In this document: piece after piece, positions 16,979 through 24,480 of the stretch
Position numbering within the stretch: the first letter of the stretch is position 1
Layout of the letters: each line of letters begins with the position of its first letter
From: Bacteroidetes bacterium UBA2234
GTDB taxonomy: Bacteria; Bacteroidota; Bacteroidia; NS11-12g; UBA955
Assembly (NCBI GenBank): GCA_002347985.1
Contig: DDYM01000023.1
Location: 19,148-57,639 of the forward strand
Length of the DNA: 38,492 nucleotides
Direction of reading: 5' to 3'
The notes under the pieces: generated by a model
Seen by the model: the letters and a program-made list of their open reading frames with translations, nothing else
What the model was told of the DNA's origin: nothing
The model's database searches: none
Translations under genes and position numbers: made by a program

Positions 16979-18009
16979 CAGAAACCTTGGACTCCGTTTA
17001 CGGTTGTGTATTTGAGGACATTGTTTTTTTCCGGATAAATGCGTTTAAATGCGCTTTGCACCATCAAAGTGGCCTCATGAAAACCACATAGGATTAATTT
17101 GAGCTTGCCGGGGTAGGTGTTGACATCGCCGATGGCGTATATACCAGGTATGTTTGTGCTGTAATCGAATGTATTGACTTCGATGGCGGATTTGTTGATG
17201 TTGAGTCCCCAGTCCGCGATGGGGCCAAGTTTGGGAGATAGACCAAATAAGGGCAGGAAATAATCACAATCCACCCAAGTGATCTCATCCTTCTCATCGG
17301 TACTAATTCCAACGCGTTGCAACCCTTTTTGAGTGTCCGACCCTTCCAAATGTGTAACCTCGCTGTTCACAAGCAAATTGATTTCGTTGTTGGCAGCCAT
17401 ATCCATCACTTTTTGAACAGAGTCCAAATGACCGCGGAATTGGGTTCTTCGATGGATCATGGTGATTTCGCTCGCTACGTCTTTCAAGAAAATTGTCCAG
17501 TCCAATGCAGAATCACCGCCACCTGCAATTACGATGCGTTTGTTTCTAAATTTCTCTGGGTCTTTGACGATGTATTCAACGCCTTGATTTTCAAAATCTG
17601 TTAAATTTTCAATGGGAGGTTTACGCGGTTCAAAACAGCCCAAGCCTCCTGCGATGGCAATGTTTGGCGCCTTGTGCTTTGTGCCTGCATTGGTGGTTAC
17701 AATAAACTGTCCATCTTCGGTTTGTTCGATGATTTCTGCTCTTTCGCCGAGTGTAAATCCGGGTTTAAAAGGGGCCGCTTGCTCCATTAAATTGGCAATT
17801 AAATCTCCTGCCAAAACACTTGGAAAGCCCGGGATATCGTAAATGGGTTTTTTGGGGTAGATTTCGGTGAGTTGACCCCCTGGCTCTGCCAAAACATCAA
17901 TTAAATGACAACGGAGTTTTAATAATCCGGCTTCAAAAATGGCGAATAAACCCACGGGTCCGGCGCCTATGACGATGATATCTGTCTCGATGATGTTTTT
18001 CTCTGTCAT
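16978..18009 (-). CDS. Ferredoxin-NADP+ reductase, thioredoxin-reductase-like
   Basis: A 343-residue FAD flavoenzyme of the bacterial type 2 FNR family, transferring electrons between ferredoxin or flavodoxin and NADP(H). The FAD-binding Rossmann motif is VIGAGPVGLFAIFEAG (about 13-28), then GGQLTEIYPKKPIYDIPGFP, typical of this family. The NADPH motif is IAGGGDSALDW, and the C-terminal FAD motif is GIYAIGDVNTYPGKLKLI. The CxxC redox pair of true thioredoxin reductases is absent, which supports FNR over TrxB. It lies 12 bases after the vWA gene and overlaps mtgA by one base, so it is in the same transcript. Confident. Confidence 0.95.
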   Translation of the reverse strand: MTEKNIIETDIIVIGAGPVGLFAIFEAGLLKLRCHLIDVLAEPGGQLTEIYPKKPIYDIPGFPSVLAGDLIANLMEQAAPFKPGFTLGERAEIIEQTEDGQFIVTTNAGTKHKAPNIAIAGGLGCFEPRKPPIENLTDFENQGVEYIVKDPEKFRNKRIVIAGGGDSALDWTIFLKDVASEITMIHRRTQFRGHLDSVQKVMDMAANNEINLLVNSEVTHLEGSDTQKGLQRVGISTDEKDEITWVDCDYFLPLFGLSPKLGPIADWGLNINKSAIEVNTFDYSTNIPGIYAIGDVNTYPGKLKLILCGFHEATLMVQSAFKRIYPEKNNVLKYTTVNGVQGF

Positions 18010-18021
18010 TTCAATTCGTAA

Positions 18022-19401
18022 TTAATAATCAAAAACGCGGATGAGGCCTTCCTTTCGGTATTCAAAAACGGAGCGACCCACGTCTATCCGACTTCCTATT
18101 TTGAGTTTGTTTAGGCCGCTGATTTCAGCATCAATTGTATAAATATTGCCCCCCGTTTTGGCTGCGAGCTCCACATAATGAGGGTGAATTTTATCTGTTA
18201 CCCCGCACAAAATAATATTCACGGGTTTTGTTACTTGTTTGATTAGGGTGATGTCTTTGATTGGAGCATTGTTATCGGCAATCATAATAAAACTATCAAT
18301 CATGGGCCATTTTTTTTGGGTTGCAATCAATGCTTCAATATTATTTTCAGGCAAATCCCCGCCATTTCCTCTACGCATTGCCGTTTTCATCAACGCATAT
18401 GCGGTGTCAAAAACATGGGTTTCCGCCATATGTATTCCTCCTGTAAACCCGATGCGCTTTAACATGTCGGGTGCTTCGTTTCCATCGTTAAAGAAGACAA
18501 TTCGGCCATTGTCCAAACAGGATTTTGAATGTTTCATCCACAGCATTACCTGGGCCGTGTAGGGTGTCATACTGCCCGTTACATCCACCAAAACTGCATA
18601 TTTACCGCCCCAATTTTTCCGAGTGAGAATCTTAAACTCGTCTGTTTTTCTTAGCCCAAAGGTGTCGAAAAAGCCAGTTCTTTCATAATGGCCGGGAACC
18701 CTTTTTAAAGGGATTGAGTCTTTAACAATCCGGTATTCTTTCTGACGAAACCAAATGCCGCCGCTGCTGAATTTGATATTTTTTTTTCGTTTATCTCGGT
18801 TGTTTGGGAGATAATAACCCGTTTCTTCCTGCCTTCTTCGAACGCGGTAGGTGACCGTTTCTGGAATCCATACTTGTGAATCTTTGTAGCTTTTTATCAC
18901 CCGATCTATTTTGGCAATTTCTTTTTCTGTCTCGGCTTTTGGCGGATGATTTTTCAAATAAATCACAAAACCATGGTAGCAATTTTCTGCCGCTTCCAGT
19001 GTTTTTGGCGATTTCTGCTCAAACACCCTCCAAGCGATATCGTTTTGTTTGAACAAATCTGGCCATAGCGTTTTGAGATTGTTTAACCGTCGTTGATTTA
19101 GCTTCGGTTGGTTAAAAGTATCTACCTGTTTGTATCGGGTATAAACCAAGTGAATGGCATGTACTTCAGAGGCTGGTGGAAGCTTAACCTTGTAGGCTTC
19201 TGGTTTGAATTGGGAACTTGCAAATGGCATTGGCAACAACAAAACCAATTTTCCGGTGTCTGTTGGATGCAGGTTTATCACATAGGGCTTGTTTGCAATT
19301 ATGTCGGCAATTTTGACTTGTGACTTTGCCTGACTCAATGCGCCTAGAGTAATTGCAATTGAAATGCAGTATTTCCAAGCGGATGAAATCCCCAGATTCA
19401 A
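18022..19401 (-). CDS. Exported protein with a vWA-like domain
   Basis: About 459 residues. A signal peptide ends near LGALSQAKS. The middle is basic and tyrosine-rich (VTYRVRRRQEETGYYLPNN and a KRKK stretch). From about residue 255 on there is a von Willebrand A-like domain with a MIDAS motif, DVTGSM (D-x-T-x-S), followed by GRIVFFND, a conserved GGDLPENNIEAL and FIMIADNNAP. It probably binds a divalent metal and a protein partner in the periplasm or at the surface; partner unknown. Start uncertain: no ATG precedes the signal peptide. TTG 19401 gives a compact signal peptide, 22 bases after the bshB1 stop; TTG 19437 would overlap bshB1 by 14 bases. It sits between bshB1 and the FNR gene in one transcript. 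Confidence 0.8.
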   Translation of the reverse strand: MNLGISSAWKYCISIAITLGALSQAKSQVKIADIIANKPYVINLHPTDTGKLVLLLPMPFASSQFKPEAYKVKLPPASEVHAIHLVYTRYKQVDTFNQPKLNQRRLNNLKTLWPDLFKQNDIAWRVFEQKSPKTLEAAENCYHGFVIYLKNHPPKAETEKEIAKIDRVIKSYKDSQVWIPETVTYRVRRRQEETGYYLPNNRDKRKKNIKFSSGGIWFRQKEYRIVKDSIPLKRVPGHYERTGFFDTFGLRKTDEFKILTRKNWGGKYAVLVDVTGSMTPYTAQVMLWMKHSKSCLDNGRIVFFNDGNEAPDMLKRIGFTGGIHMAETHVFDTAYALMKTAMRRGNGGDLPENNIEALIATQKKWPMIDSFIMIADNNAPIKDITLIKQVTKPVNIILCGVTDKIHPHYVELAAKTGGNIYTIDAEISGLNKLKIGSRIDVGRSVFEYRKEGLIRVFDY

Positions 19402-19423
19402 GAACCTCGAAGCGATATTTGTT

Positions 19424-20152
19424 TTAAAGAATATCAAGTAAGTTATTCGTTCCGATGCATCTTTCTGTGGTGAACCCCTCGCCGTATTGACAGCCAATTA
19501 GACGACCAAATTCTTGGGCACGAGCATCCAAAAATGACAAGAAATCCTGTCCGCTAATTGGCGTTTGGGGCTCTTGGTTATTGGGGTCGTAAAATTGACT
19601 CTTAAATGCCATGATGGCTTTCTTTTTTTGATTGTATTCCGCGGAAATGTCAACAATTAAATTGGGGCCAATGTTCCGATCTTGGATATAATGGTATACT
19701 GTTTTCGGTCTGTGTGCGGGCAGATTTTCCCCCTCAAAATCACATACAATTTTTGGAAGGCCGGACAAAAAGCAAGCGCGGGAAATGAGGGAAGCGGCGC
19801 GTCCATGGTCTGGGTGCCTGTCTGAAGTGGCGTTCGCAAGGACGATTTGGGGTTGATATTTTCGAATTTCAGCAATCACTTTCAATAAGGTTGCCTCGTT
19901 TTCTTCAAAGAATCCATCGCCAAGATTTAGATTGTCGCGAATGGTAAGCCCCATGATTTCAGCACTGGATTCAGCTTCTTGGTCGCGCAGTTCTGCTGAA
20001 CCACGGGTACCCAATTCTCCTCGGGTTAGATCTATGATTCCGCAGGCATGACCCATATTGATGTGCTTGATCAAAGTGCCAGATGCCGCCAATTCTACAT
20101 CATCGGGATGTGCCGCAAAAGCCAGTATTTTTAGGGTTGGGAATCGACTCAT
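19424..20152 (-). CDS. bshB1: Bacillithiol biosynthesis deacetylase BshB1
   Basis: A 242-residue PIG-L/LmbE-type zinc deacetylase. BshB1 removes the acetyl group from N-acetylglucosaminyl-malate, the second step of bacillithiol synthesis. The zinc motif AHPDDVE is at residues 14-20 and the second zinc/active-site motif SDRHPDHGRAA lies mid-protein. IIDLTRGELGTRGSAELRDQEAE is typical of the BshB1 group rather than generic LmbE. ATG 20152 overlaps the M28 gene stop as ATGA. The glycosyltransferase bshA and the cysteine ligase bshC are not in the window. Assignment good. Confidence 0.94.
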   Translation of the reverse strand: MSRFPTLKILAFAAHPDDVELAASGTLIKHINMGHACGIIDLTRGELGTRGSAELRDQEAESSAEIMGLTIRDNLNLGDGFFEENEATLLKVIAEIRKYQPQIVLANATSDRHPDHGRAASLISRACFLSGLPKIVCDFEGENLPAHRPKTVYHYIQDRNIGPNLIVDISAEYNQKKKAIMAFKSQFYDPNNQEPQTPISGQDFLSFLDARAQEFGRLIGCQYGEGFTTERCIGTNNLLDIL

Positions 20153-21141
20153 AGGGTGGCGGGAGGGTTGAAAATTAAGTGAAGCATCGTATTTCCCACA
20201 GCGTTCAGCGTGCGTTTGTCTACCGCATCCATGTTATCGTCGTGTGTATGCCAAAAAGGAGCAAATCCATTGTTGGGATCGTACTGAATAATATCGATCA
20301 TGGGAATTTTAGTTGCTTCATACACATATTTGTGATCATCTGTGATTGCACCAATAAGTTTGAGGGGAAAATGATTTTCATAGCCCAATTCTTGGGCAAT
20401 CTGCCAGGTATGAACAAGGATCCAATTGGCGTAGTTGTTGGAATTTTCTTCCCACATAAATTGAGCGTTGTGGCCACCAACCATATCCAGAAGCACGCCA
20501 AAATTGGCCTTATAATTTGGGATATGCGGGTGTTTTCCCCAGTATTGACTGCCAAGGCAGAAGGAATTTTCAATTTCAGATATTCCCAAATCTTCGGCAT
20601 CAAAAAGGATAAAATCGATGCCCCAATCGGGTTTTTGCGTTTTTAGATTTTTGGCCAATTCAAGGATGATGCCCACACCACTTGCTCCATCATTGGCTGC
20701 AAGAATGGGTTCGGTTTGTTGTTTGTTGTCCTGATCTGCATAAGGCCTACTGTCCCAATGCGATGCAATGATCATTCGATTTTTCGCTTGTGGGTTGATA
20801 CTTCCGATGAGGTTGTAAATGGGTATTTTTTTTCCGTCTTTGGGTGCTTTTCCTTCTCCCGATTGGAAATAGGCCGTATCACATGTGTTTTGAAGTTCTT
20901 GAAATAGCCAGTCAGCACATTTTTTGTGCGCAGGAGTTCCGGGGATTCTGAATCCAAAGTCTAATTGTTTTTTGATGTTTTGGTAGGCATTGTCTGCTGA
21001 AAATCCGGAAACTTTCCTGGTAACGATGCCGGATTCTGAGGCAGTAGAATCGCTAGGGGCACTGGTTTCAGAATTGCCACCACAACGCCATAATAGGATG
21101 GTTGAGGCAGACAGGAGGAGTAAAAATGCGCGTAATTTCAT
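20149..21141 (-). CDS. M28-family peptidase / glutaminyl cyclase-like lipoprotein
   Basis: A 330-residue exported zinc hydrolase. The N-terminus is a signal sequence with a cysteine at residue 20 (LLWRCGG); the lipobox is not canonical but a lipoprotein is plausible. Motifs: IIASHWDSRPYADQD, LAANDGASGVGIILELAKN, FDAEDLG, GVLLDMVGG and FWHTHDDNMDAVDKRTL. The HWDSRPYAD and TNDGASG-like pattern is that of bacterial glutaminyl-peptide cyclotransferases within the M28 superfamily, which turn N-terminal Gln into pyroglutamate; an aminopeptidase role is the alternative. In Bacteroidota many secreted proteins start with Gln after signal cleavage, which fits. ATG 21141 follows a TTG start candidate immediately upstream. 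First gene of the bshB1-vWA-FNR-mtgA unit. Confidence 0.9.
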   Translation of the reverse strand: MKLRAFLLLLSASTILLWRCGGNSETSAPSDSTASESGIVTRKVSGFSADNAYQNIKKQLDFGFRIPGTPAHKKCADWLFQELQNTCDTAYFQSGEGKAPKDGKKIPIYNLIGSINPQAKNRMIIASHWDSRPYADQDNKQQTEPILAANDGASGVGIILELAKNLKTQKPDWGIDFILFDAEDLGISEIENSFCLGSQYWGKHPHIPNYKANFGVLLDMVGGHNAQFMWEENSNNYANWILVHTWQIAQELGYENHFPLKLIGAITDDHKYVYEATKIPMIDIIQYDPNNGFAPFWHTHDDNMDAVDKRTLNAVGNTMLHLIFNPPATL

Positions 21142-21151
21142 CAAAGTTGTA

Positions 21152-21159
21152 CAAAGTTA
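21152..21159 (-). promoter_or_regulatory. Promoter -7 box upstream of the M28 gene
   Basis: TAACTTTG matches TAnnTTTG and ends 10 bases before the ATG at 21141. No -33 TTG lies at the usual distance; a TTTG is 25 bases upstream. Confidence 0.55.
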
Positions 21160-21204
21160 ATTAATTGTTGGCGGATGGGTGGTTCAAAATTGTTGATTAA
21201 GGGT

Positions 21205-21212
21205 TAATTTCG
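21205..21212 (+). promoter_or_regulatory. Possible promoter -7 box upstream of yicC
   Basis: TAATTTCG, the same octamer as before recR, ends 11 bases before the yicC ATG. It probably drives the yicC-to-DUF3109 unit. The -33 element is not clear. Confidence 0.4.
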
Positions 21213-21223
21213 CTTGAATTAGC

Positions 21224-22111
21224 ATGGATAATTCAATTCAAAGTATGACGGGTTTCGGAAGAGCCCAAATGGAAACCCCTTCTTTGCGAGCAGTTTGTGA
21301 GATTAAGGCGTTAAATGGACGGTATTTTGAGGCGGATTTGCGTTTGCCCAAATTTTTGTATGAGATTGACCCTCAAATACGTAGGTTGTTAAATGAGAAA
21401 TTGGAAAGAGGAACAATTACTTGTACCTATTCGATTACTTTCCCCAATGTAAAGGCCGAGGATCAAGAGATTCACGTGAACGTGGGTTTGGCAAAAGCGT
21501 ATTTGGATAAGTATCAGGAATTGAGTGGGGCCTTGGGAATTGAATTTCGTGATCCCTTTCGCGATATCATTCGGATCCCAGAGGTAATTCAAACGGGGGA
21601 GCGCGGTGTTGAGGATGAGGTGAAAAAGGCAATCGTAGCATTGACGTTGCAAGCGGCGGACATGTTATTGCAATTTAGAAAGGAAGAGGGAAAGGCCACG
21701 GGTGTGAAATTGCTTTCTTTGATCGAGTCAATCCAGTTGGATTTGAATGAAGTTTCGATTCACGAAGAACCTCGCAAGCAAGGCTTGCGCGATCGTATTT
21801 ACGGTCAACTTTCCGAACATGTGACGTCTGAACTCAGGGATAACAATCGATTTGAACAGGAAATATTGATGTACTTGGACAAATGGGACATCGCGGAGGA
21901 AAAACAGCGTTTGCAGCAGCATTTGGATTACTTCAGAACTTGCCTACAGAAAGAGCCGTTGGGAAGAAAATTGAATTTTATCGCCCAAGAAATGGGTAGG
22001 GAAATGAACACAATGGGAGTGAAGAGCAACTATTTTCCTATGCAACAGGCTGTAGTTCAGATGAAAGAAAAATTGGAACAAATCAAAGAACAAGTACTTA
22101 ATCTCGTTTGA
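21224..22111 (+). CDS. yicC: YicC/YloC family endoribonuclease
   Basis: A 295-residue member of the YicC family; E. coli YicC takes part in degrading small RNAs such as RyhB, and related proteins are endoribonucleases. The N-terminus SMTGFGRAQ and EIKALNGRYFEADLRLP are family signatures, as is the C-terminal DUF1732 region with EEKQRLQQHLDYFRTCL, GRKLNFIAQEMGREMNTMGVKSN and VQMKEKLEQIKEQVLN. Length is normal. First gene of a plus-strand unit; the next gene starts 5 bases after its stop. Residues about 184-189 are encoded by a perfect 7-bp palindrome. Confident on family; RNA targets here unknown. Confidence 0.96.
   Translation: MDNSIQSMTGFGRAQMETPSLRAVCEIKALNGRYFEADLRLPKFLYEIDPQIRRLLNEKLERGTITCTYSITFPNVKAEDQEIHVNVGLAKAYLDKYQELSGALGIEFRDPFRDIIRIPEVIQTGERGVEDEVKKAIVALTLQAADMLLQFRKEEGKATGVKLLSLIESIQLDLNEVSIHEEPRKQGLRDRIYGQLSEHVTSELRDNNRFEQEILMYLDKWDIAEEKQRLQQHLDYFRTCLQKEPLGRKLNFIAQEMGREMNTMGVKSNYFPMQQAVVQMKEKLEQIKEQVLNLV
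21773..21789. repeat. Perfect palindrome with 3-nt loop inside yicC
   Basis: CGCAAGC and GCTTGCG flank the loop AAG: 7-bp arms. On its own this is weak evidence; it is listed because loop length and coding location match the others. Confidence 0.5.
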
Positions 22112-22116
22112 TAATA

Positions 22117-24480
22117 ATGGTAAAGCAAAACTCGCAAATCGGCCGGAGGCAATGGCAACTGGCGATTTGTTTAACGCTCCTAAAAATTGGTTCAATTGCA
22201 ACGTTGAATGCGCAGTGGTCAACCCCTGAGCCGCAAGTGGATTCAATCAGCAAATCCGTTGTTGAGGATACCACCTCCGCCCAAGAACCAATTTATCAAG
22301 ACCCGTTATTCCGCGACAGTCTTCGTAGGCAACTCACTTTGTTGGATTACAGCAATTCGTTGTCAACTATACAGGCATCGGAAATATTGGAGACGTTGAT
22401 GAAAACAAAGGATTTAACGCAATTTGATGTTGTATACTTGCCTTGGCATAGGATTCAAATCGTGTTGATGCAACAGTACCTAAAGCATCCCGATTCGCTT
22501 CACATGGATTATTTGCGCGTAGGTTGGAAGGACGATGTTGAATTTCCGGAGTCCTTGTTTTTGTTCATGCGTGATTTACAGAAAAAACAGCCTGGCGTAT
22601 GGGATAAGATTCGATTTGAGCCATTGACGTACGCTGAGGATTTTTTAGATAATCGCAATGAGCTCCGTGAGCGAGACAATGTTGAGTTGCTCAGTTATCC
22701 CGATCAAGAATACGAATGGGCTTTGGCGGCTGCTTTGAATTCGCTTTTCCCCGCCGATCAAACCGTTGGATTGCAAACTGATTCTCTCGGTGGGACTGCT
22801 ATGCCTGCATCAATTAGGACGCAAGTAGAAGCGATAAAGGCCATGGTTTCTTCTGCTTTATGGGACAGGGTTTGGAAAGATAGATTTGAATTAAAAGCAG
22901 CAGAAAGCAAATCGGAATCCTCAGATGAAAGTTCGGATGAAGAATTTGTAATAGATCCAGCATTTGGTAGCGTGCCCACGATTACGGCTCTGAGAGATAG
23001 TATGCCATTTATAATGAATGACTTAGAGGGGTGGATGCCTGCAGAGAACCGCGCTATGTTTCGTCAGCTTTTGCCATACACGGAGAGAACAATGGAACTG
23101 GAAGTGGAATTGACAGATTTCGCGAATTCTGCTTTTAACAAGAACAAGAAAGTGATGCATACCATCCCAACCACGGGTCAAGTGATTCAGAGCGTAATGA
23201 ATCGGACGGCGAGAAACGGGTATGAGGCAATGGTTTATAGGGACTACCAAATTCGTTGCATTGCCAAAGAAAAGGCGAGGGTGTTGGTGCTCCTTAACGA
23301 TTATAGAGAATGTATTGATCGATCTAAATATTTGCCTACTGCGATGCCAAGTCTATTGAGTGTTTTGCTCCAGGCGGGTTTGAAAACAGATTCGATACTG
23401 AGGGTTTTCATGGTTCCAGAGGATCGATTTGATTTTAATTCGGAGTTGATTTCCAATAAAAATGATTCAGTAAGTATGCTGGATGTTCATCAAGTGAGAA
23501 ATTTGAAAACGAACCCAACGATTTTTCAATTTTTAATCGATACAACAGGGTACTCGGTTGATACAGCTGTAAGCGATCAGCCCTTTGGGATGGATGAAAA
23601 TTTGGGCTCAGATTCTATGCATCCATTGGTGCTTTTGGATGTTTTCCATCAGTATGAGATTTCCGACAAGGTAGGTGTGAAAACGGTGTTTATTGGACAG
23701 AAAAATGCGGAAAGTGAGACTTTATATGATACAGCAGCCATGGCGGCTTATTGGGAGGGGGATTCTGAGTACTCATCCAACGGGATTTTTTTACGTGGCT
23801 ATAATGCTGCATTTGAAATGAACTATGTGTATTGTGCCAATCAATTGAAAGTGGGTGCATTAAATTCCGTTTTGCGCTCCGAAGGTTTATCCGAAATTGG
23901 TATGATCAACGCCCAAGGAATGGCATTTGGTATTTCTTACAGGGCAGGTGATTGGGAAGACGGCGGACGGATTGTTAAAAATGATCGATTCGTCTTCGCT
24001 CAATCATCGCCATTGGTAAACGCGAATCTGCGTAGCACTTACATGATTTGGTACGATGAAAACCAGATATCGTTTGGAAGGCATTTTGTGCTGGGAGTAG
24101 GCGGTTACACAGGGTATGTTCAACATGTTCTAAAGAACTTTTCTGCTGCCTCGGGTACATTTATCAATCAAGATCAGCCCAGTTTTACTGTGGTAAATCC
24201 AGCTTATGTGTATGGCTTTTCTGTTTCACCGGCGGTGAATGTTGGAAATTTCTATGCCCGTGGTTCTTTGGGTTATGGGTGGGATTTTGGAAAAAAGACA
24301 TGGAATTATCAAGGTTCGCCAATGAATAATTCGGGTGGATTAAAGAGCACTGGTGTAATGATAACTGGTGAAATAGGTTACCGATATCTATTTGATTTTA
24401 AGGCAAAAACCGCCTACGCTCCCATCCGATTTGATGGTGATTCAGCTCAGAAATCTAACAAAAGGAGGGTAGTACGATGA
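22117..24480 (+). CDS. Large exported protein of unknown function
   Basis: A 787-residue protein not recognised from any family. A signal peptide (about residues 10-35, ending ATLNAQW) shows it is exported. After it come a helical, charged region, an acidic Ser/Asp/Glu-rich linker (about 265-290, SKSESSDESSDEEF), more helix-rich sequence, and a C-terminal 180 residues with alternating Gly and aromatic residues (LGVGGYTGYVQHVL, GSLGYGWDFGKKTW, GEIGYRYLF) like outer-membrane beta strands. The last residues are strongly basic (SNKRRVVR). ATG 22117 is preferred to a TTG at 22108. It starts 5 bases after yicC and its stop overlaps the next gene by ATGA, so it should be made with the erythromycin-esterase-like protein. 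A two-protein envelope system is possible; no function is claimed. Confidence 0.8.
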   Translation: MVKQNSQIGRRQWQLAICLTLLKIGSIATLNAQWSTPEPQVDSISKSVVEDTTSAQEPIYQDPLFRDSLRRQLTLLDYSNSLSTIQASEILETLMKTKDLTQFDVVYLPWHRIQIVLMQQYLKHPDSLHMDYLRVGWKDDVEFPESLFLFMRDLQKKQPGVWDKIRFEPLTYAEDFLDNRNELRERDNVELLSYPDQEYEWALAAALNSLFPADQTVGLQTDSLGGTAMPASIRTQVEAIKAMVSSALWDRVWKDRFELKAAESKSESSDESSDEEFVIDPAFGSVPTITALRDSMPFIMNDLEGWMPAENRAMFRQLLPYTERTMELEVELTDFANSAFNKNKKVMHTIPTTGQVIQSVMNRTARNGYEAMVYRDYQIRCIAKEKARVLVLLNDYRECIDRSKYLPTAMPSLLSVLLQAGLKTDSILRVFMVPEDRFDFNSELISNKNDSVSMLDVHQVRNLKTNPTIFQFLIDTTGYSVDTAVSDQPFGMDENLGSDSMHPLVLLDVFHQYEISDKVGVKTVFIGQKNAESETLYDTAAMAAYWEGDSEYSSNGIFLRGYNAAFEMNYVYCANQLKVGALNSVLRSEGLSEIGMINAQGMAFGISYRAGDWEDGGRIVKNDRFVFAQSSPLVNANLRSTYMIWYDENQISFGRHFVLGVGGYTGYVQHVLKNFSAASGTFINQDQPSFTVVNPAYVYGFSVSPAVNVGNFYARGSLGYGWDFGKKTWNYQGSPMNNSGGLKSTGVMITGEIGYRYLFDFKAKTAYAPIRFDGDSAQKSNKRRVVR
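24461..24468 (+). promoter_or_regulatory. Strong Shine-Dalgarno sequence, unusual for this genome
   Basis: AAAGGAGG lies 8 bases before ATG 24477, inside the last codons of the previous gene. It is a near-perfect anti-16S match. I see no comparable site before the other genes here, and Bacteroidota generally do not rely on Shine-Dalgarno pairing. Confidence 0.55.

Noticed and set aside
16978..18009. Thioredoxin reductase
   Set aside because: The redox-active CxxC pair is missing and the GGQLTEIYPKKPIYDIPG segment fits the ferredoxin-NADP reductase family.
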